Assembly (NCBI GenBank): GCA_963662525.1
Contig: OY759717.1
Coordinates: 1,550,001 to 1,614,000, forward strand
Reading direction: 5' to 3'
Length of the DNA stretch: 64,000 nt
DNA from: CAZSDU01 sp963662525
GTDB lineage: Bacteria > Bacteroidota > Bacteroidia > Bacteroidales > FEN-979
Every line of letters starts with the position of its first letter. The stretch's first letter is position 1. A program made the translations under genes and the position numbers. A model generated the notes under the pieces. It did not search any database. It had not been told where the DNA came from and was given only the letters and a program-made list of their open reading frames with translations. Shown in pieces: positions 41,583 through 51,654 of the stretch.

Positions 41583-43523
41583 ATGCAGAAACGCGGACTA
41601 CTCTTTTTCCTGATTTGCTGCCTGTTTTTATGCGCCAGCAAGGCGCCGGCCATGATTACCGATTCGATTCGTTTGCTGGAACAATCCCTGGTCGAAAAAA
41701 TTCCTGATACCGCTAGGCTAAGAACCCTGATCAGTCTCTCTGAGTTCTATATGGCAAACAAAAACACCCCTAACCTGGGAGAAGTTTATATTGTTAAAGC
41801 CCTTGAACTTTGCCATGAGAAAAAACTGTCTATTCCTTACCGCTTGCGATGGCTGCATGCCATGCTCTTGCAATCGCACAACATGACAAAACAATCGGTT
41901 GAGGAAATGGAAGTGGCGATCAACTATCTGGAAGGAAAAAACAATTTCCAGGAGGCTGGGGAGGCGAGAAACTATATGGCCAATATCCTTTTCTTTGCCG
42001 GGCAGTTCAATGAGAGCATCGGACTCTACCAGAAAAATATTTCACTGGCACGGGAGAAACATGTTAAAACGATCATTCCTAATGCCTACCTGGGGATTGC
42101 CAATGTACATAATCAAACGCAAAATCCCCTGGAGCGGAAAAAATATCTCCTGCTCTTTCTCGAAGAAGCAAAAAAAGAAAACAACCCGGGATTAATTGCA
42201 CAGGCGTGCTTAAGAATCGGTGTTCAAATCATGTTCCTCGACAGCAACCTGAGAACGGCGATGCCTTACCTTCAGAAGTCATTGAAGATCAGCAAATCCA
42301 TGAACGACTCCCTGTCGGTATTAACAACCCTGAATATGATCGGGTGGTTTTATTATTTAAAAAACGAACATGACTCATCCCTGTATTATTATCTTCAATC
42401 CATTCTGTTTTGCCCGCCTTCGAATATCGGAGGTTTTGCTAAGCCTTACGGAAACATCGGTAATATATACAGGGATAAAAAAGACTATATCAAGGCCATA
42501 CACTATTATGATCTGTGTGAACAGTATTGCATGAAAACAAGAGATTTCTATATTCTGGCCGGACTTTACAAGGATATGAGCGATATGTATATCACCCGGA
42601 TAGATTACAAAAAAGCCTATGATTATTATGTCGCCTTCAAGAATTCAAATGATTCATTGAATGCGAGCAGGTATATTGAAGGATTAGGATTTGCCCGGGC
42701 CAAATTCGATACTGAGGCCAAGGAGAAAGAACTGCTGCTGCTCAACCTGAAACTAGACAAACAAAAATACTTTACCTATGGTTTTTCAGGATTCATCCTG
42801 ATGCTGCTCATCATCGGCTTCCTGCTATTCTACCAGTTGAAGACTGCAGCCAGAAGGAAAATCAGCGAAATGAACAACAAACTTTCTGAGATCACCCATG
42901 CCAATCTCAGGCAGCAAATGAATCCCCATTTCATCTTCAACACCCTGAATTCGATCCAGTATTATATGTACCAGCACGATAAGATCGCTACTAACAATTA
43001 TCTAACAAAATTTTCACGTCTGATCCGAAAAATACTGGAGAATTCCCAGCACAACCTGATACCGGTCAAAGATGAACTGGATGTAATCCAATTATATCTG
43101 GAACTTGAAACACTGCGGTTCAAAGAAAAATTTTCTTATAATATAATTATCGATGAGGAAATCGATACCCTCACCTATAAAATTCCTACCATGCTGATCC
43201 AGCCTTATGTTGAAAATGCTGTTTGTCACGGACTGATCAATAAACCGGATCAAGGGATGCTCACCCTCACAATGCAGTTATGCGACCGCCATATCCGCTG
43301 CATAATCGAGGATAACGGAATAGGACGGGAAGCCGCTATGGAAATTAAAATGCAAAAGGATACTCCCCATCATTCTCTGGGCACCAAAATCACCGAATCA
43401 AGAATCAATATTACCAACGCGCTTTACGGAACAGATTTAAAAGTTATTTTCACCGATCTGAAGGATGATAAAAATGAACCTGTTGGAACATGTGTTGAGC
43501 TCCAATTACCACTGATGACATGA
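41583..43523 (+). CDS. LytS-type sensor histidine kinase with TPR sensor
   Basis: 646 residues: signal peptide (ending near SKAPA), an extracytoplasmic TPR-repeat region (about 30-380, helix pairs such as ARNYMANILFFAGQFNESIGLYQKN), one membrane helix (about 398-418), and a His_kinase/HATPase module. The phosphoacceptor is H449 in QQMNPHFIFNTLNS. The ATP lid has VENAVCHGLINK and EDNGIGREAA. The stop overlaps the response-regulator start (ATGA). The stimulus is unknown. Confidence 0.93.
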   Translation: MQKRGLLFFLICCLFLCASKAPAMITDSIRLLEQSLVEKIPDTARLRTLISLSEFYMANKNTPNLGEVYIVKALELCHEKKLSIPYRLRWLHAMLLQSHNMTKQSVEEMEVAINYLEGKNNFQEAGEARNYMANILFFAGQFNESIGLYQKNISLAREKHVKTIIPNAYLGIANVHNQTQNPLERKKYLLLFLEEAKKENNPGLIAQACLRIGVQIMFLDSNLRTAMPYLQKSLKISKSMNDSLSVLTTLNMIGWFYYLKNEHDSSLYYYLQSILFCPPSNIGGFAKPYGNIGNIYRDKKDYIKAIHYYDLCEQYCMKTRDFYILAGLYKDMSDMYITRIDYKKAYDYYVAFKNSNDSLNASRYIEGLGFARAKFDTEAKEKELLLLNLKLDKQKYFTYGFSGFILMLLIIGFLLFYQLKTAARRKISEMNNKLSEITHANLRQQMNPHFIFNTLNSIQYYMYQHDKIATNNYLTKFSRLIRKILENSQHNLIPVKDELDVIQLYLELETLRFKEKFSYNIIIDEEIDTLTYKIPTMLIQPYVENAVCHGLINKPDQGMLTLTMQLCDRHIRCIIEDNGIGREAAMEIKMQKDTPHHSLGTKITESRINITNALYGTDLKVIFTDLKDDKNEPVGTCVELQLPLMT

Positions 43524-44281
43524 CAAAGCCAATGAAAACACTGATTGTTGACGATGAAACCGATGCCGTGAATTTCATCCGTTCCATCATTCAGGAATAT
43601 TGTCCGCAACTCGAAGTAATCGGAACCGCCAACACCGTAAAAGAGGGTATCAGGCTGATTACAGAACATCAGCCTGAACTTGTTTTCCTGGATGTGGAGA
43701 TGCCCCATGGAAGCGGATTTGAACTGCTGGCCCATTTTCCTAAAAAAATGTTTGATGTGATTTTTATCACGGCATTTAACCAATATGCATTAAAGGCAAT
43801 CAAGTTCAGTGCGGTTGACTATATCCTCAAGCCAATCAATATCAGTGAGTTTATTGAGGCGGTCGAAAAAGTCGTGGAAAAAAGATCCCATGCCTTCAGC
43901 ACTGATATCAACTATGGCGAATTGATAGAGAACCTGAAATCAAGCATTCCTACGAAGCTGGCCATCCCCACATCCGAAGGGATGGAATACCTGAACACCA
44001 AAGAAATTATCAGGATTGAAGCCGATCGCAGTTATTGCTGGTTTTACCTGACGGAAAAAAGGAAACACCTGGTGTCGAAAAACCTCAAGGAATACCAGGA
44101 TCTGCTGAGTGACTGTAGTTTTTTCCGTCCCCACAACTCCCATTTGGTCAACCTCGAATACGTAAAAAAATATGTTCGCCAGGAAGGTGGGTATATCGAA
44201 ATGACCGATGGCTCGCAAATCCCAGTCTCCCGGATCAAACGGGATCTGTTTCTCCAACAGATGGCCAGGCTGAGCCATTAA
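43520..44281 (+). CDS. LytTR-family response regulator
   Basis: 253 residues: REC domain (about 5-125) with DDE near the N-terminus, phospho-Asp D58 in LVFLDVEMP and K in DYILKP. The LytTR DNA-binding domain (about 150-250) has IRIEADRSYCWFYL and FFRPHNSHLVNLEYV. It is the partner of the kinase gene that it overlaps by 4 bp. Targets could include the neighbouring secreted-protein genes, but no paired LytTR sites were recognised. Confidence 0.94.
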   Translation: MTKPMKTLIVDDETDAVNFIRSIIQEYCPQLEVIGTANTVKEGIRLITEHQPELVFLDVEMPHGSGFELLAHFPKKMFDVIFITAFNQYALKAIKFSAVDYILKPINISEFIEAVEKVVEKRSHAFSTDINYGELIENLKSSIPTKLAIPTSEGMEYLNTKEIIRIEADRSYCWFYLTEKRKHLVSKNLKEYQDLLSDCSFFRPHNSHLVNLEYVKKYVRQEGGYIEMTDGSQIPVSRIKRDLFLQQMARLSH

Positions 44282-44737
44282 CCATCCTTAAGTATCGTAA
44301 ATTTTCGCAATGAAATCATTGGCATTGGGGTAAGTGCCCGTCAGATTCTTGTGAACAATGAGCAAGTTGTATTTTACCGACAATGGCAATAGCGCCGGAT
44401 TATAGATTGATTATGCAATGATATCCTTCATTAAATATCCGGCAGAACTGATAGTAATGTTTGAAGAAGAGGTTAACGGATCTGTAACCGGATTGGTTTC
44501 AGCATGAATAAAAAGGAAATGAAGGCAAAAAAGATGGTGAAAATGAAATAATAATGTATTCAAATTTATAAGTGGCGGCATCAAATGATAGAGGTATCTC
44601 GTCAGTCATCGGTGTACATCAGGCTGTATCCTGCAAGTCCAAAATGGCTATTTGTTTAATGTGTGATTACAGAGTTGTTGCTCATTGGTATTTTTATGCT
44701 TTGAACAAAACATACCCGCAAACAAAACTGATTGAAT
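44282..44737. other. 456-bp intergenic region without a recognised gene
   Basis: No ORF has a clear homologue. A short open stretch near 44412-44506 (MISFIKYPAELIVMF region) has no recognisable family and may be a decayed remnant. A near-consensus box TATGCTTTG lies at about 44694-44702 before the FISUMP gene, with one extra base relative to TAnnTTTG. Confidence 0.4.
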
Positions 44738-45994
44738 ATGAAAAGAAGTACATTGTTATTCCTGTTGAGTATTGCGACAACAACAATCCAGGCTCAGGAT
44801 TACCTGATCAGTTTTGCAGGTTCAGGCGTATCTGTTACGATTGATAGCGTTAAGGTTGAAAACCTTACACAAGGCACCAGCCTGACTGTTAACAGCGGAA
44901 ACCAATTACAATTGCTGGGAACTCTATCAGCGGTTGATCCTGGTTCTGTAACAACGAAAAGGTCGCTGATGGTTTATCCAAATCCTTTCGATGGAGAGGT
45001 CTTGTTGACATTTGAAGCAACTGCAGCTGCCAGGGCCACCATTGACCTATCAGATCTTACCGGCCGGCAAGTTGCACAAGCAGAGTCGTTCTTTGCAATT
45101 GGCATCCAATCCTTCTCCATTAACGGATTGTATAACGGAACTTACCTGATCCGGGTCCGGTCAGAACGCTACAATTATTACGGAAAGATCCTTAGCCGGT
45201 CTGCCCCCGGAAACAACACGCAGATCAGGTTGCAGGGCCAGTCAGCAGGACACCCGGTACCAGAAAATCTGAAACAAACTGAGACGATTGTCCAGATGCA
45301 GTATAACACAGGTGACTTGCTGAAATTCACCGGCCGATCCGGCATCTATGGGACAGTATATATGGATGTCCCGACAACAAGCAAGACCATTACTTTCAAT
45401 TTTATCCCCTGCATTGATTTCGGCAATAATAGCTATAACATCGTTCAGATTGGCGACCAGTGGTGGATGGCCGAAAACTTAAAAACGACGAAATACATCA
45501 CCGGAGATGATATACCGGAAGTAACCGGGCAAGCAAACTGGATGGGGTTATCGACCGGGGCTTATTGCTATTTCGACAATGATCCGGACAACGCGTCTGT
45601 TTACGGATGCCTGTATAATTGGTATGCCGCCATAGACAATCGTAATCCATGCCCGGCTGGTTGGCATGTCCCAACAGATGATGAGTGGATTACCCTTTCC
45701 ACCTTTTTGGGAGGAGAGGCAATTGCCGGTGGTAAAATGAAGGAGACGGGCATCATTCACTGGTTTTCCCCTAATGTCGGAGCTACAAACGAGAGCGGCC
45801 TTACAATCATTGCAGGAGGTAATCGCAGCTATGGCAATTTTGATTTTATGGGGTATGGAGGTTCATTCTGGTCCACCACACCCTTTGATGATATTTTCGC
45901 CTGGAACCGGGATATCTTTTACTACAACACGGTGGCCAATCACTCTGGCGCCGACAAAAAGAGCGGCTTGTCGCTTCGCTGCGTGAAAGATTAG
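44738..45994 (+). CDS. FISUMP protein with internal T9SS-type sorting domain
   Basis: 418 residues from the ATG at 44738 (a TTG two codons earlier is less likely). Signal peptide ending TTIQAQ. Layout: an N-terminal strand region (DSVKVENLTQGTSLTV), then a type A sorting-like domain at about 76-152 (LMVYPNPFDGEVLLTFEAT to IRVRSERYNYYGKIL), then a FISUMP domain at about 225-418 (QIGDQWWMAENLKTTKY to SLRCVKD). The sorting domain is not C-terminal, where T9SS normally needs it. The paralogue at 50372 has the same order. Confidence 0.87.
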   Translation: MKRSTLLFLLSIATTTIQAQDYLISFAGSGVSVTIDSVKVENLTQGTSLTVNSGNQLQLLGTLSAVDPGSVTTKRSLMVYPNPFDGEVLLTFEATAAARATIDLSDLTGRQVAQAESFFAIGIQSFSINGLYNGTYLIRVRSERYNYYGKILSRSAPGNNTQIRLQGQSAGHPVPENLKQTETIVQMQYNTGDLLKFTGRSGIYGTVYMDVPTTSKTITFNFIPCIDFGNNSYNIVQIGDQWWMAENLKTTKYITGDDIPEVTGQANWMGLSTGAYCYFDNDPDNASVYGCLYNWYAAIDNRNPCPAGWHVPTDDEWITLSTFLGGEAIAGGKMKETGIIHWFSPNVGATNESGLTIIAGGNRSYGNFDFMGYGGSFWSTTPFDDIFAWNRDIFYYNTVANHSGADKKSGLSLRCVKD

Positions 45995-46040
45995 CAGGTA
46001 CCCCCATTACTCTAATCTTCAATTAACTAATTCAATTCAA

Positions 46041-48623
46041 ATGAAAAAATCTTTTCTATTATTATTTGCCATATTGATTATATGTTTGACGGCCTCACCG
46101 CAATCCTGGATGAAATCAATTCCGCCTGATGCTGACGGAAGACCCGATTATCTTGAAACGAAAAAATACCTTGAAACCTTCAGAAATCAAAACCCCGGGA
46201 CCCCGTTGAAAGGAGAAAAACAATTCCTTCGTTCACGGTTTTTTCTCGATGGGCGTATTGGCGAAGACGGCCATCTCCCCACTGGAGTTTATTGGGAAGA
46301 GGGCAAAAAGGTGATAGCAGCCCGCAGTCTGAAAAAGGCAGTACAGACACCCTGGATTTTCCGTGGGCCATTCAATTCAACCGTGGGAATCAATACGGGA
46401 GAGGTTGGTGGTTCGGGTCGGATTGATTGCATCGAATTTCATCCCGACAACCCCGGTACGTTTTATGTAGGAGCACCAACCGGTGGATTATGGCGCACAT
46501 CCGACGGTGGATCCAACTGGGAGTGTCTTACCGACGAGCTTCCCACACTGGGGATAAGCGATATCGACCTTCATCCCCAGGATCCCAATACGATTTTCAT
46601 CTGCACGGGGTCGAGGGATGTGTGGTGGGAAACCTTTTCAGTAGGGATTCTCAAATCGGAAGATGCCGGAGAAACCTGGACAGAGACCGGATTGCAATAT
46701 GCCTTGCAACAAAACCAGGCGGTTCATGAATTGCTCATCAATCCTGAGAATCCTTTGATCATGGTGGCAGCTACCGGAAACGGCATTTACCGTTCCCTCA
46801 ACGGAGGGGATAACTGGGCACTGATAAAGGGAGGAAACTTCATGGACCTTGCCCAGAAACCTGGAGATCCTTCAACAATATATGCAACAAACTTCAACTA
46901 CTATTACTGTGGCGCTAAGGTATACCGCTCTCTTGATGCAGGCGCCTCATTCCAGACCATGGTTACCGGGATTCCTTCCTCAGAAGTTAACCGCATCACC
47001 ATTGGAGTTACTCCTGACGATCCTGAAGTTGTGTATGCCCTATGCAGCAAATGTGATAATAACAGTTTTCATGGACTCTACAAATCGAGCGATCACGGAA
47101 CAACCTGGATAAAAACCCCGAACACGAATAACCTGAACCTGCTGGGTTGGCAACCCGACGGCCTGGATGCAGAAGGACTTGGGTGGTACGCGCTCTCTAT
47201 TTCAATAGACCCGACAAATGCAAACCATGTTTTTGTCGGTGGAGTGAATATATGGGAGTCGATCGATGCAGGGGATATCTGGACCCTCAATGCGCAGTAC
47301 TATGGATCGGTGGCGGAATATGTTCATGCAGATATTCATTCCCTTTCATACAACCCGCTCGATGGTACTCATTATTGTACCAACGATGGCGGGATTTATC
47401 GTTATACCGGTTCCCCCGATGGTTGGGTAAGTATCAGTGATGGCTTGCATATCATGCAGTTTTACAGGCTTGGCGTTTGGAAGCAAGATGAAGCCCGTAT
47501 CCTTGGGAGTCCCCAGGACAATGGCCCTGTTTTGTTCACAGATTCTGCAAATTATGAGCTAATTACTGCCGAAGCCTGTGACAATTTCTTTGACTATTAT
47601 CAGCCTGACACCTGCTATTTTGGCGGGTACGGCGCCGGAATAAGGCGTTCGAAAAACGGTGGATTCACCAGCAGTTCCATCACCCCGCCGGGAGAATCCG
47701 TATACAGTTTCAATCCAGCATTCATCATGCATCCCACCGATCCCTCTGTCCTTTTTTATGCATTTAAAGATGTGAGCCAGAGTAATAACCGTGGCATGAC
47801 ATGGACCAAGCTTACCAATGGTCTCTCGGGAGATATTGATTTCTCGTGTCTTGAAGTAGCGCCATCCAATCCGGATTACCTTTATGCTGCCACATATAGC
47901 CAGATATGGAAAACCTCCGACGCGGGAACGAACTGGGAAAATATAACATCAGGACTCCCTGCCGGGGAAATGCTTTCCGATATCGTCATTTCGACCGGCA
48001 ATCCGGAACTACTTTGGGTTAGCATCGCCGGTTTTTCTGCAGGAGTTAAGGTTTTCCGTTCCGGGAACGGAGGCCAGACCTGGCAGAATGTAAGCATGAC
48101 CCTACCCAATATGCCAGCTAACTGCCTCGCCTTTGAACCCGGCTCCAATAACGCCATCTATGTGGGCACCGACGTGGGGATTTATTATACCAACGACAAC
48201 CTAACGGGGTGGATCGATTACAGTGAAGAGCTCCCCAATGTCATCATTGATGAACTTGAGGTTCATCCTGTTTCTGGAAAAATCCTGGCAGCTACCTACG
48301 GGCGGGGCATATGGGAAAACAATCTGGCTGATCCGGCAACAGTGAGTATCCGCAAAGCGGTGGCTCGTGATTTTTGTGTTTATCCGAATCCGGCCAGAGA
48401 AAAAGTTTGGGTCGAATTTACACCAACTGAGCCTGGTTTGTATGTTCTGACAATTATCAATGGTTCCGGGCAGGTCGTTGGCAGGAAAGAAGTCCGTTCT
48501 ACCGGGATGATGATCAGGACTCAACTGGATGTTTCCCGGCTTTCTGTAGGTTATTACCAACTCCGTTTCTCCGGCACCGGAGCCGATTACTCCCGGGCAG
48601 TGCTGGTTGGAACGCCCAAATAA
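46041..48623 (+). CDS. Large Asp-box/VPS10-like propeller protein with T9SS sorting domain
   Basis: 860 residues. Signal peptide MKKSFLLLFAILIICLTASPQ. The body is rich in Asp-box turns: SDGGSNW, SEDAGETW, SLNGGDNW, SSDHGTTW and SDAGTNW. It resembles sortilin/xyloglucanase-type ten-bladed propellers, but catalytic residues were not checked. Sorting domain from VYPNPAREKVWVEFTPTEPG to the C-terminus. Starts 46 bp after the FISUMP gene on the same strand. Confidence 0.88.
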   Translation: MKKSFLLLFAILIICLTASPQSWMKSIPPDADGRPDYLETKKYLETFRNQNPGTPLKGEKQFLRSRFFLDGRIGEDGHLPTGVYWEEGKKVIAARSLKKAVQTPWIFRGPFNSTVGINTGEVGGSGRIDCIEFHPDNPGTFYVGAPTGGLWRTSDGGSNWECLTDELPTLGISDIDLHPQDPNTIFICTGSRDVWWETFSVGILKSEDAGETWTETGLQYALQQNQAVHELLINPENPLIMVAATGNGIYRSLNGGDNWALIKGGNFMDLAQKPGDPSTIYATNFNYYYCGAKVYRSLDAGASFQTMVTGIPSSEVNRITIGVTPDDPEVVYALCSKCDNNSFHGLYKSSDHGTTWIKTPNTNNLNLLGWQPDGLDAEGLGWYALSISIDPTNANHVFVGGVNIWESIDAGDIWTLNAQYYGSVAEYVHADIHSLSYNPLDGTHYCTNDGGIYRYTGSPDGWVSISDGLHIMQFYRLGVWKQDEARILGSPQDNGPVLFTDSANYELITAEACDNFFDYYQPDTCYFGGYGAGIRRSKNGGFTSSSITPPGESVYSFNPAFIMHPTDPSVLFYAFKDVSQSNNRGMTWTKLTNGLSGDIDFSCLEVAPSNPDYLYAATYSQIWKTSDAGTNWENITSGLPAGEMLSDIVISTGNPELLWVSIAGFSAGVKVFRSGNGGQTWQNVSMTLPNMPANCLAFEPGSNNAIYVGTDVGIYYTNDNLTGWIDYSEELPNVIIDELEVHPVSGKILAATYGRGIWENNLADPATVSIRKAVARDFCVYPNPAREKVWVEFTPTEPGLYVLTIINGSGQVVGRKEVRSTGMMIRTQLDVSRLSVGYYQLRFSGTGADYSRAVLVGTPK

Positions 48624-48648
48624 CCTTGAGAATCAAAGTGGACACCAA

Positions 48649-49893
48649 TCAGTTTTTCATCACTGATATCTTGCCAACCAAAGGCTTATGGCCACTTGCC
48701 TGAATAATATAATAATGAATGCCTGGCACTAGATTTCCCGTTGGTATGCAAATTGAATGCTCTCCGGCGGCAAAGGCCTTGTTCGTTACAGGGGAATATT
48801 CCGTTTGGCCCAACTGATCAACAAAATTGATTGACAAGGTTGTTCGTTCAGGCAAACTGAAACGGATGGAAGTCTGCTTGTCACAAGGATTAGGTAAATT
48901 CGAGTAGAGCATCAGTCCCCCATTCCGGGCCGGCGAAGGGGAAACTGAAAGAATGACCTGCCGGATACTATCGATGATGTTTGCGCTGACCCAAAAAGGA
49001 TTGCGGTTACCACCGTCACGTTCAGAAAGAAAAAACAGAAATTGCTTATCGGTTGAAACATAAGGAGACATCTCATATGAATCAGTGTTGACAGGATAAC
49101 CAAAATTAATTGCTGGAGTCCAGGTGTTATCGGGTTTTCTGAAACTTATATACAAATCCGTTTCACCTAAACCACTCTCCCGATTCGATTCAAAAATCAG
49201 GTATTCTTCATCCGGATCAATGAAAGCGCCGATATCCATGGAGTCTGAATTAATATTGACGCTCATTTTCTGAGGTGTCAGGTATTGTCCATTCACCTTG
49301 TCGATGGTATAGATATCACATTCAGAAAAACTACCACCACCGAAGAAATGAGCGTAAATCCTTCCAGAATTTGCCACCGATAATCTCCATCCGCTGCCTA
49401 ATCCCACAGGATACTGATAATAGACCGGAGCAGCATTGCTCCAGATGCCATTAACTTTTGATGATTTCCAGAAGTTGCTCTCCGGTCTGTCGGAAACCCA
49501 ATAAACCGTATTACCGTTATTGTTGAAACTCATCCCCGCTGATAGATAATCGCCGGAAAAAGGAGTTGCCTGGATAGGACTCCATACATTGTTTGTCATG
49601 ACCATCTGTCTGACCCGCATGCCGGATGGATTGCCATTCGGATAATAGATATCCATATAAAATTCCGTCCCATCTTGGGAAAATGCCAGTCCGCCATGCC
49701 AGAACCACTCAGTGTTTGACTGGAGTTCTGGCGGTGCAAACAATACCGGGATATTGCCCGGAGGAGTTTGTCCGAACCAGGGGCCGTAAAGGGTTGCAGG
49801 AGTGTGTTGACCGATTGATTGCAGCGGACTGAGGCAGATGCAGATGGAAAAACACCACATTAACAAATAAGCTGATGTTGTTATCTTTTTCAT
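48649..49893 (-). CDS. PD40/TolB-like propeller protein with T9SS sorting domain
   Basis: 414 residues. Signal peptide ending LQSIGQ. Several PD40-type blades: NNNGNTVYWVSDRPES, DEEYLIFESNRESGLGETDLYIS and TDKQFLFFLSERDGG, as in TolB-like periplasmic propellers. The end resembles a FlgD-like or type A sorting domain (SNLPNPCDKQTSIRFSLPE to VGKISVMKN). Binding partner unknown. Confidence 0.85.
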   Translation of the reverse strand: MKKITTSAYLLMWCFSICICLSPLQSIGQHTPATLYGPWFGQTPPGNIPVLFAPPELQSNTEWFWHGGLAFSQDGTEFYMDIYYPNGNPSGMRVRQMVMTNNVWSPIQATPFSGDYLSAGMSFNNNGNTVYWVSDRPESNFWKSSKVNGIWSNAAPVYYQYPVGLGSGWRLSVANSGRIYAHFFGGGSFSECDIYTIDKVNGQYLTPQKMSVNINSDSMDIGAFIDPDEEYLIFESNRESGLGETDLYISFRKPDNTWTPAINFGYPVNTDSYEMSPYVSTDKQFLFFLSERDGGNRNPFWVSANIIDSIRQVILSVSPSPARNGGLMLYSNLPNPCDKQTSIRFSLPERTTLSINFVDQLGQTEYSPVTNKAFAAGEHSICIPTGNLVPGIHYYIIQASGHKPLVGKISVMKN

Positions 49894-50371
49894 GACAATG
49901 TTATATTAAATTTTTCTATTTACTTATCGTGTATTAACTTCAAATCTAGGACATCTCTATCCTTTCAGGATTAACAAGTCCACAAACGGCTGGTATGGGT
50001 ATACCAATGGCGATTTTTTCGGAACGTTCACGGATTCCATTTTAAGTTGCAGGCATATTATCCGGGTTTAGGGTTTTCATGATAACCTCAAATTGATCCT
50101 GATTTCCGTTAGCTTCCATCATCATTTTTTCCCGGAATCAGCATAGTATATCCTACTTTCGATATCAATGGAATGTATTATTTCAGGATGATCGTGAATG
50201 GCGTGGTCCAAGCACAAAAAGCACTCATGACCAAACAGAAATAGACGAGTCTGTCTTCCAACTGTAAACATTCCAGGGCATTTCGTAAGGTCATATCAGC
50301 CATTTGTACAGTAATTGATCCTTAAACCGGATTCCCACATTACTTTTATATCCTGATTAAACTGGCAGAAT
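49894..50371. other. Intergenic region with a decayed sorting-domain fragment
   Basis: 478 bp without an intact gene. The only recognisable piece is the T9SS remnant listed at 50116-50244. A small palindrome GGTATGGGTATACC occurs near 49991. Confidence 0.45.
50116..50244 (+). pseudogene. Remnant of a T9SS C-terminal sorting domain
   Basis: About 43 open codons ending in TAG encode VYPTFDINGMYYFRMIVNG and a QKALMTKQK end, the typical last half of a type A sorting domain (DINGMYYFR). No start, signal or passenger is present. It is a second scar of this type, besides 25798-26004. Confidence 0.5.
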
Positions 50372-51622
50372 ATGAGAAAAAGCACAATACTGTTCCTATT
50401 GATTTTTTCCTTGGCAAAATTACAAGCACAAAACTACCTGATCAGTTTTGAAGGGGCTGGTGCCTCTTCCACTGTGGATAGTGTACGCGTTGAAAACCTT
50501 ACACAAGGCACCAGCCTGACAGTGGGAAGTGGGAACCAGTTGCAGCTTTTGGGAGCCGTGTCAATTGATGATCCAAACGAAATAAAAACAGGGAGGGCCT
50601 TGAATATTTACCCCAACCCGGCTAAAGAAGAGGTTATTTTAACTTTTGAGGCAACAGCCAACGCCAATGCCAGCATCTCTGTCACTGACCTCTCGGGAAA
50701 ACAGATTGCAAAATCAATTGCATTTTTTACCCGAGGCCGCCATGGCATTCGTATCAGTGGGCTGAACAGCGGAATTTATGCGGTTAAGATTTGTTCGGAA
50801 GCGTATCAGTTTTCCGGGAAAATTATCAGCCAGTCATCTTCGGGGAAGTCAACATACATTTCCCCTTACGGACAAGCATCGGGGCAGTCAGGTCCTGAAA
50901 ATCTTAAAAATGCCGAGGCAATTATTCAGATGCAATACACCACAGGCGACTTGTTAAAATTCACAGGAAAATCCGGCATATACGCTACTGTTGTGATGGA
51001 TATTCCAACAAGCAGTAAAACGATCACATTTGCATTTGCCTCCTGCACCGATTACGATAACAACCATTACACCATCGTGGAGATTGGCTCCCAAATATGG
51101 ATGGAAGAAAACCTGAAAAGCACCCACTACCCTGATGGAACCGCAGCAGCATATTATGATTACGATCATGATCCGAACAATTCATTGATTTATGGCAGGT
51201 TGTATGCATGGTCATCGGCCATGAACGGAGCAGCAAGCAGCAATACAAACCCCAGCAATGTGGAGGGCATTTGTCCGGATGGATGGCATTTGCCCAGCAA
51301 GGCCGAATGGGAGCAATTTGCGGGTTTTTTAGGAGGATTGAATATTGCCGGTGGGAAAGTAAAGGAAACCGGAAATGTTCATTGGATAAGTCCAAACACC
51401 GGAGCAACGGATGAAACTGGTTTTACTGCCCTGCCAGGAGGAATATGGGCCTTTTGGGATGAATTTCAATGGAAAGGGGATCATGGTGCTTTTTCAACTT
51501 CTACCGGGAATCTCCCCATGGTTGAAGTTACCACCATCATGCTGCAAACATCCAATGGAACTCTGACTGTCGGAACCTTTCACCCCGATGATGCTGTTTC
51601 CGTTCGTTGTGTAAGAAACTGA
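50372..51622 (+). CDS. FISUMP protein with internal T9SS-type sorting domain (paralogue)
   Basis: 416 residues. Signal peptide ending LAKLQAQ. It is closely related to the protein at 44738 through the N-terminal block (DSVRVENLTQGTSLTV). An internal sorting-like domain lies at about 73-150 (LNIYPNPAKEEVILTFEAT to SSGKII). The FISUMP domain follows (EIGSQIWMEENLKSTHY, GICPDGWHLPSKAEW, SVRCVRN). Same unusual order as the paralogue, with FISUMP last. The pair may come from a local duplication with two T9SS genes now between them. Confidence 0.87.
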   Translation: MRKSTILFLLIFSLAKLQAQNYLISFEGAGASSTVDSVRVENLTQGTSLTVGSGNQLQLLGAVSIDDPNEIKTGRALNIYPNPAKEEVILTFEATANANASISVTDLSGKQIAKSIAFFTRGRHGIRISGLNSGIYAVKICSEAYQFSGKIISQSSSGKSTYISPYGQASGQSGPENLKNAEAIIQMQYTTGDLLKFTGKSGIYATVVMDIPTSSKTITFAFASCTDYDNNHYTIVEIGSQIWMEENLKSTHYPDGTAAAYYDYDHDPNNSLIYGRLYAWSSAMNGAASSNTNPSNVEGICPDGWHLPSKAEWEQFAGFLGGLNIAGGKVKETGNVHWISPNTGATDETGFTALPGGIWAFWDEFQWKGDHGAFSTSTGNLPMVEVTTIMLQTSNGTLTVGTFHPDDAVSVRCVRN

Positions 51623-51654
51623 CTGAACTGAACTCAATTCCGGATTACGATTTC

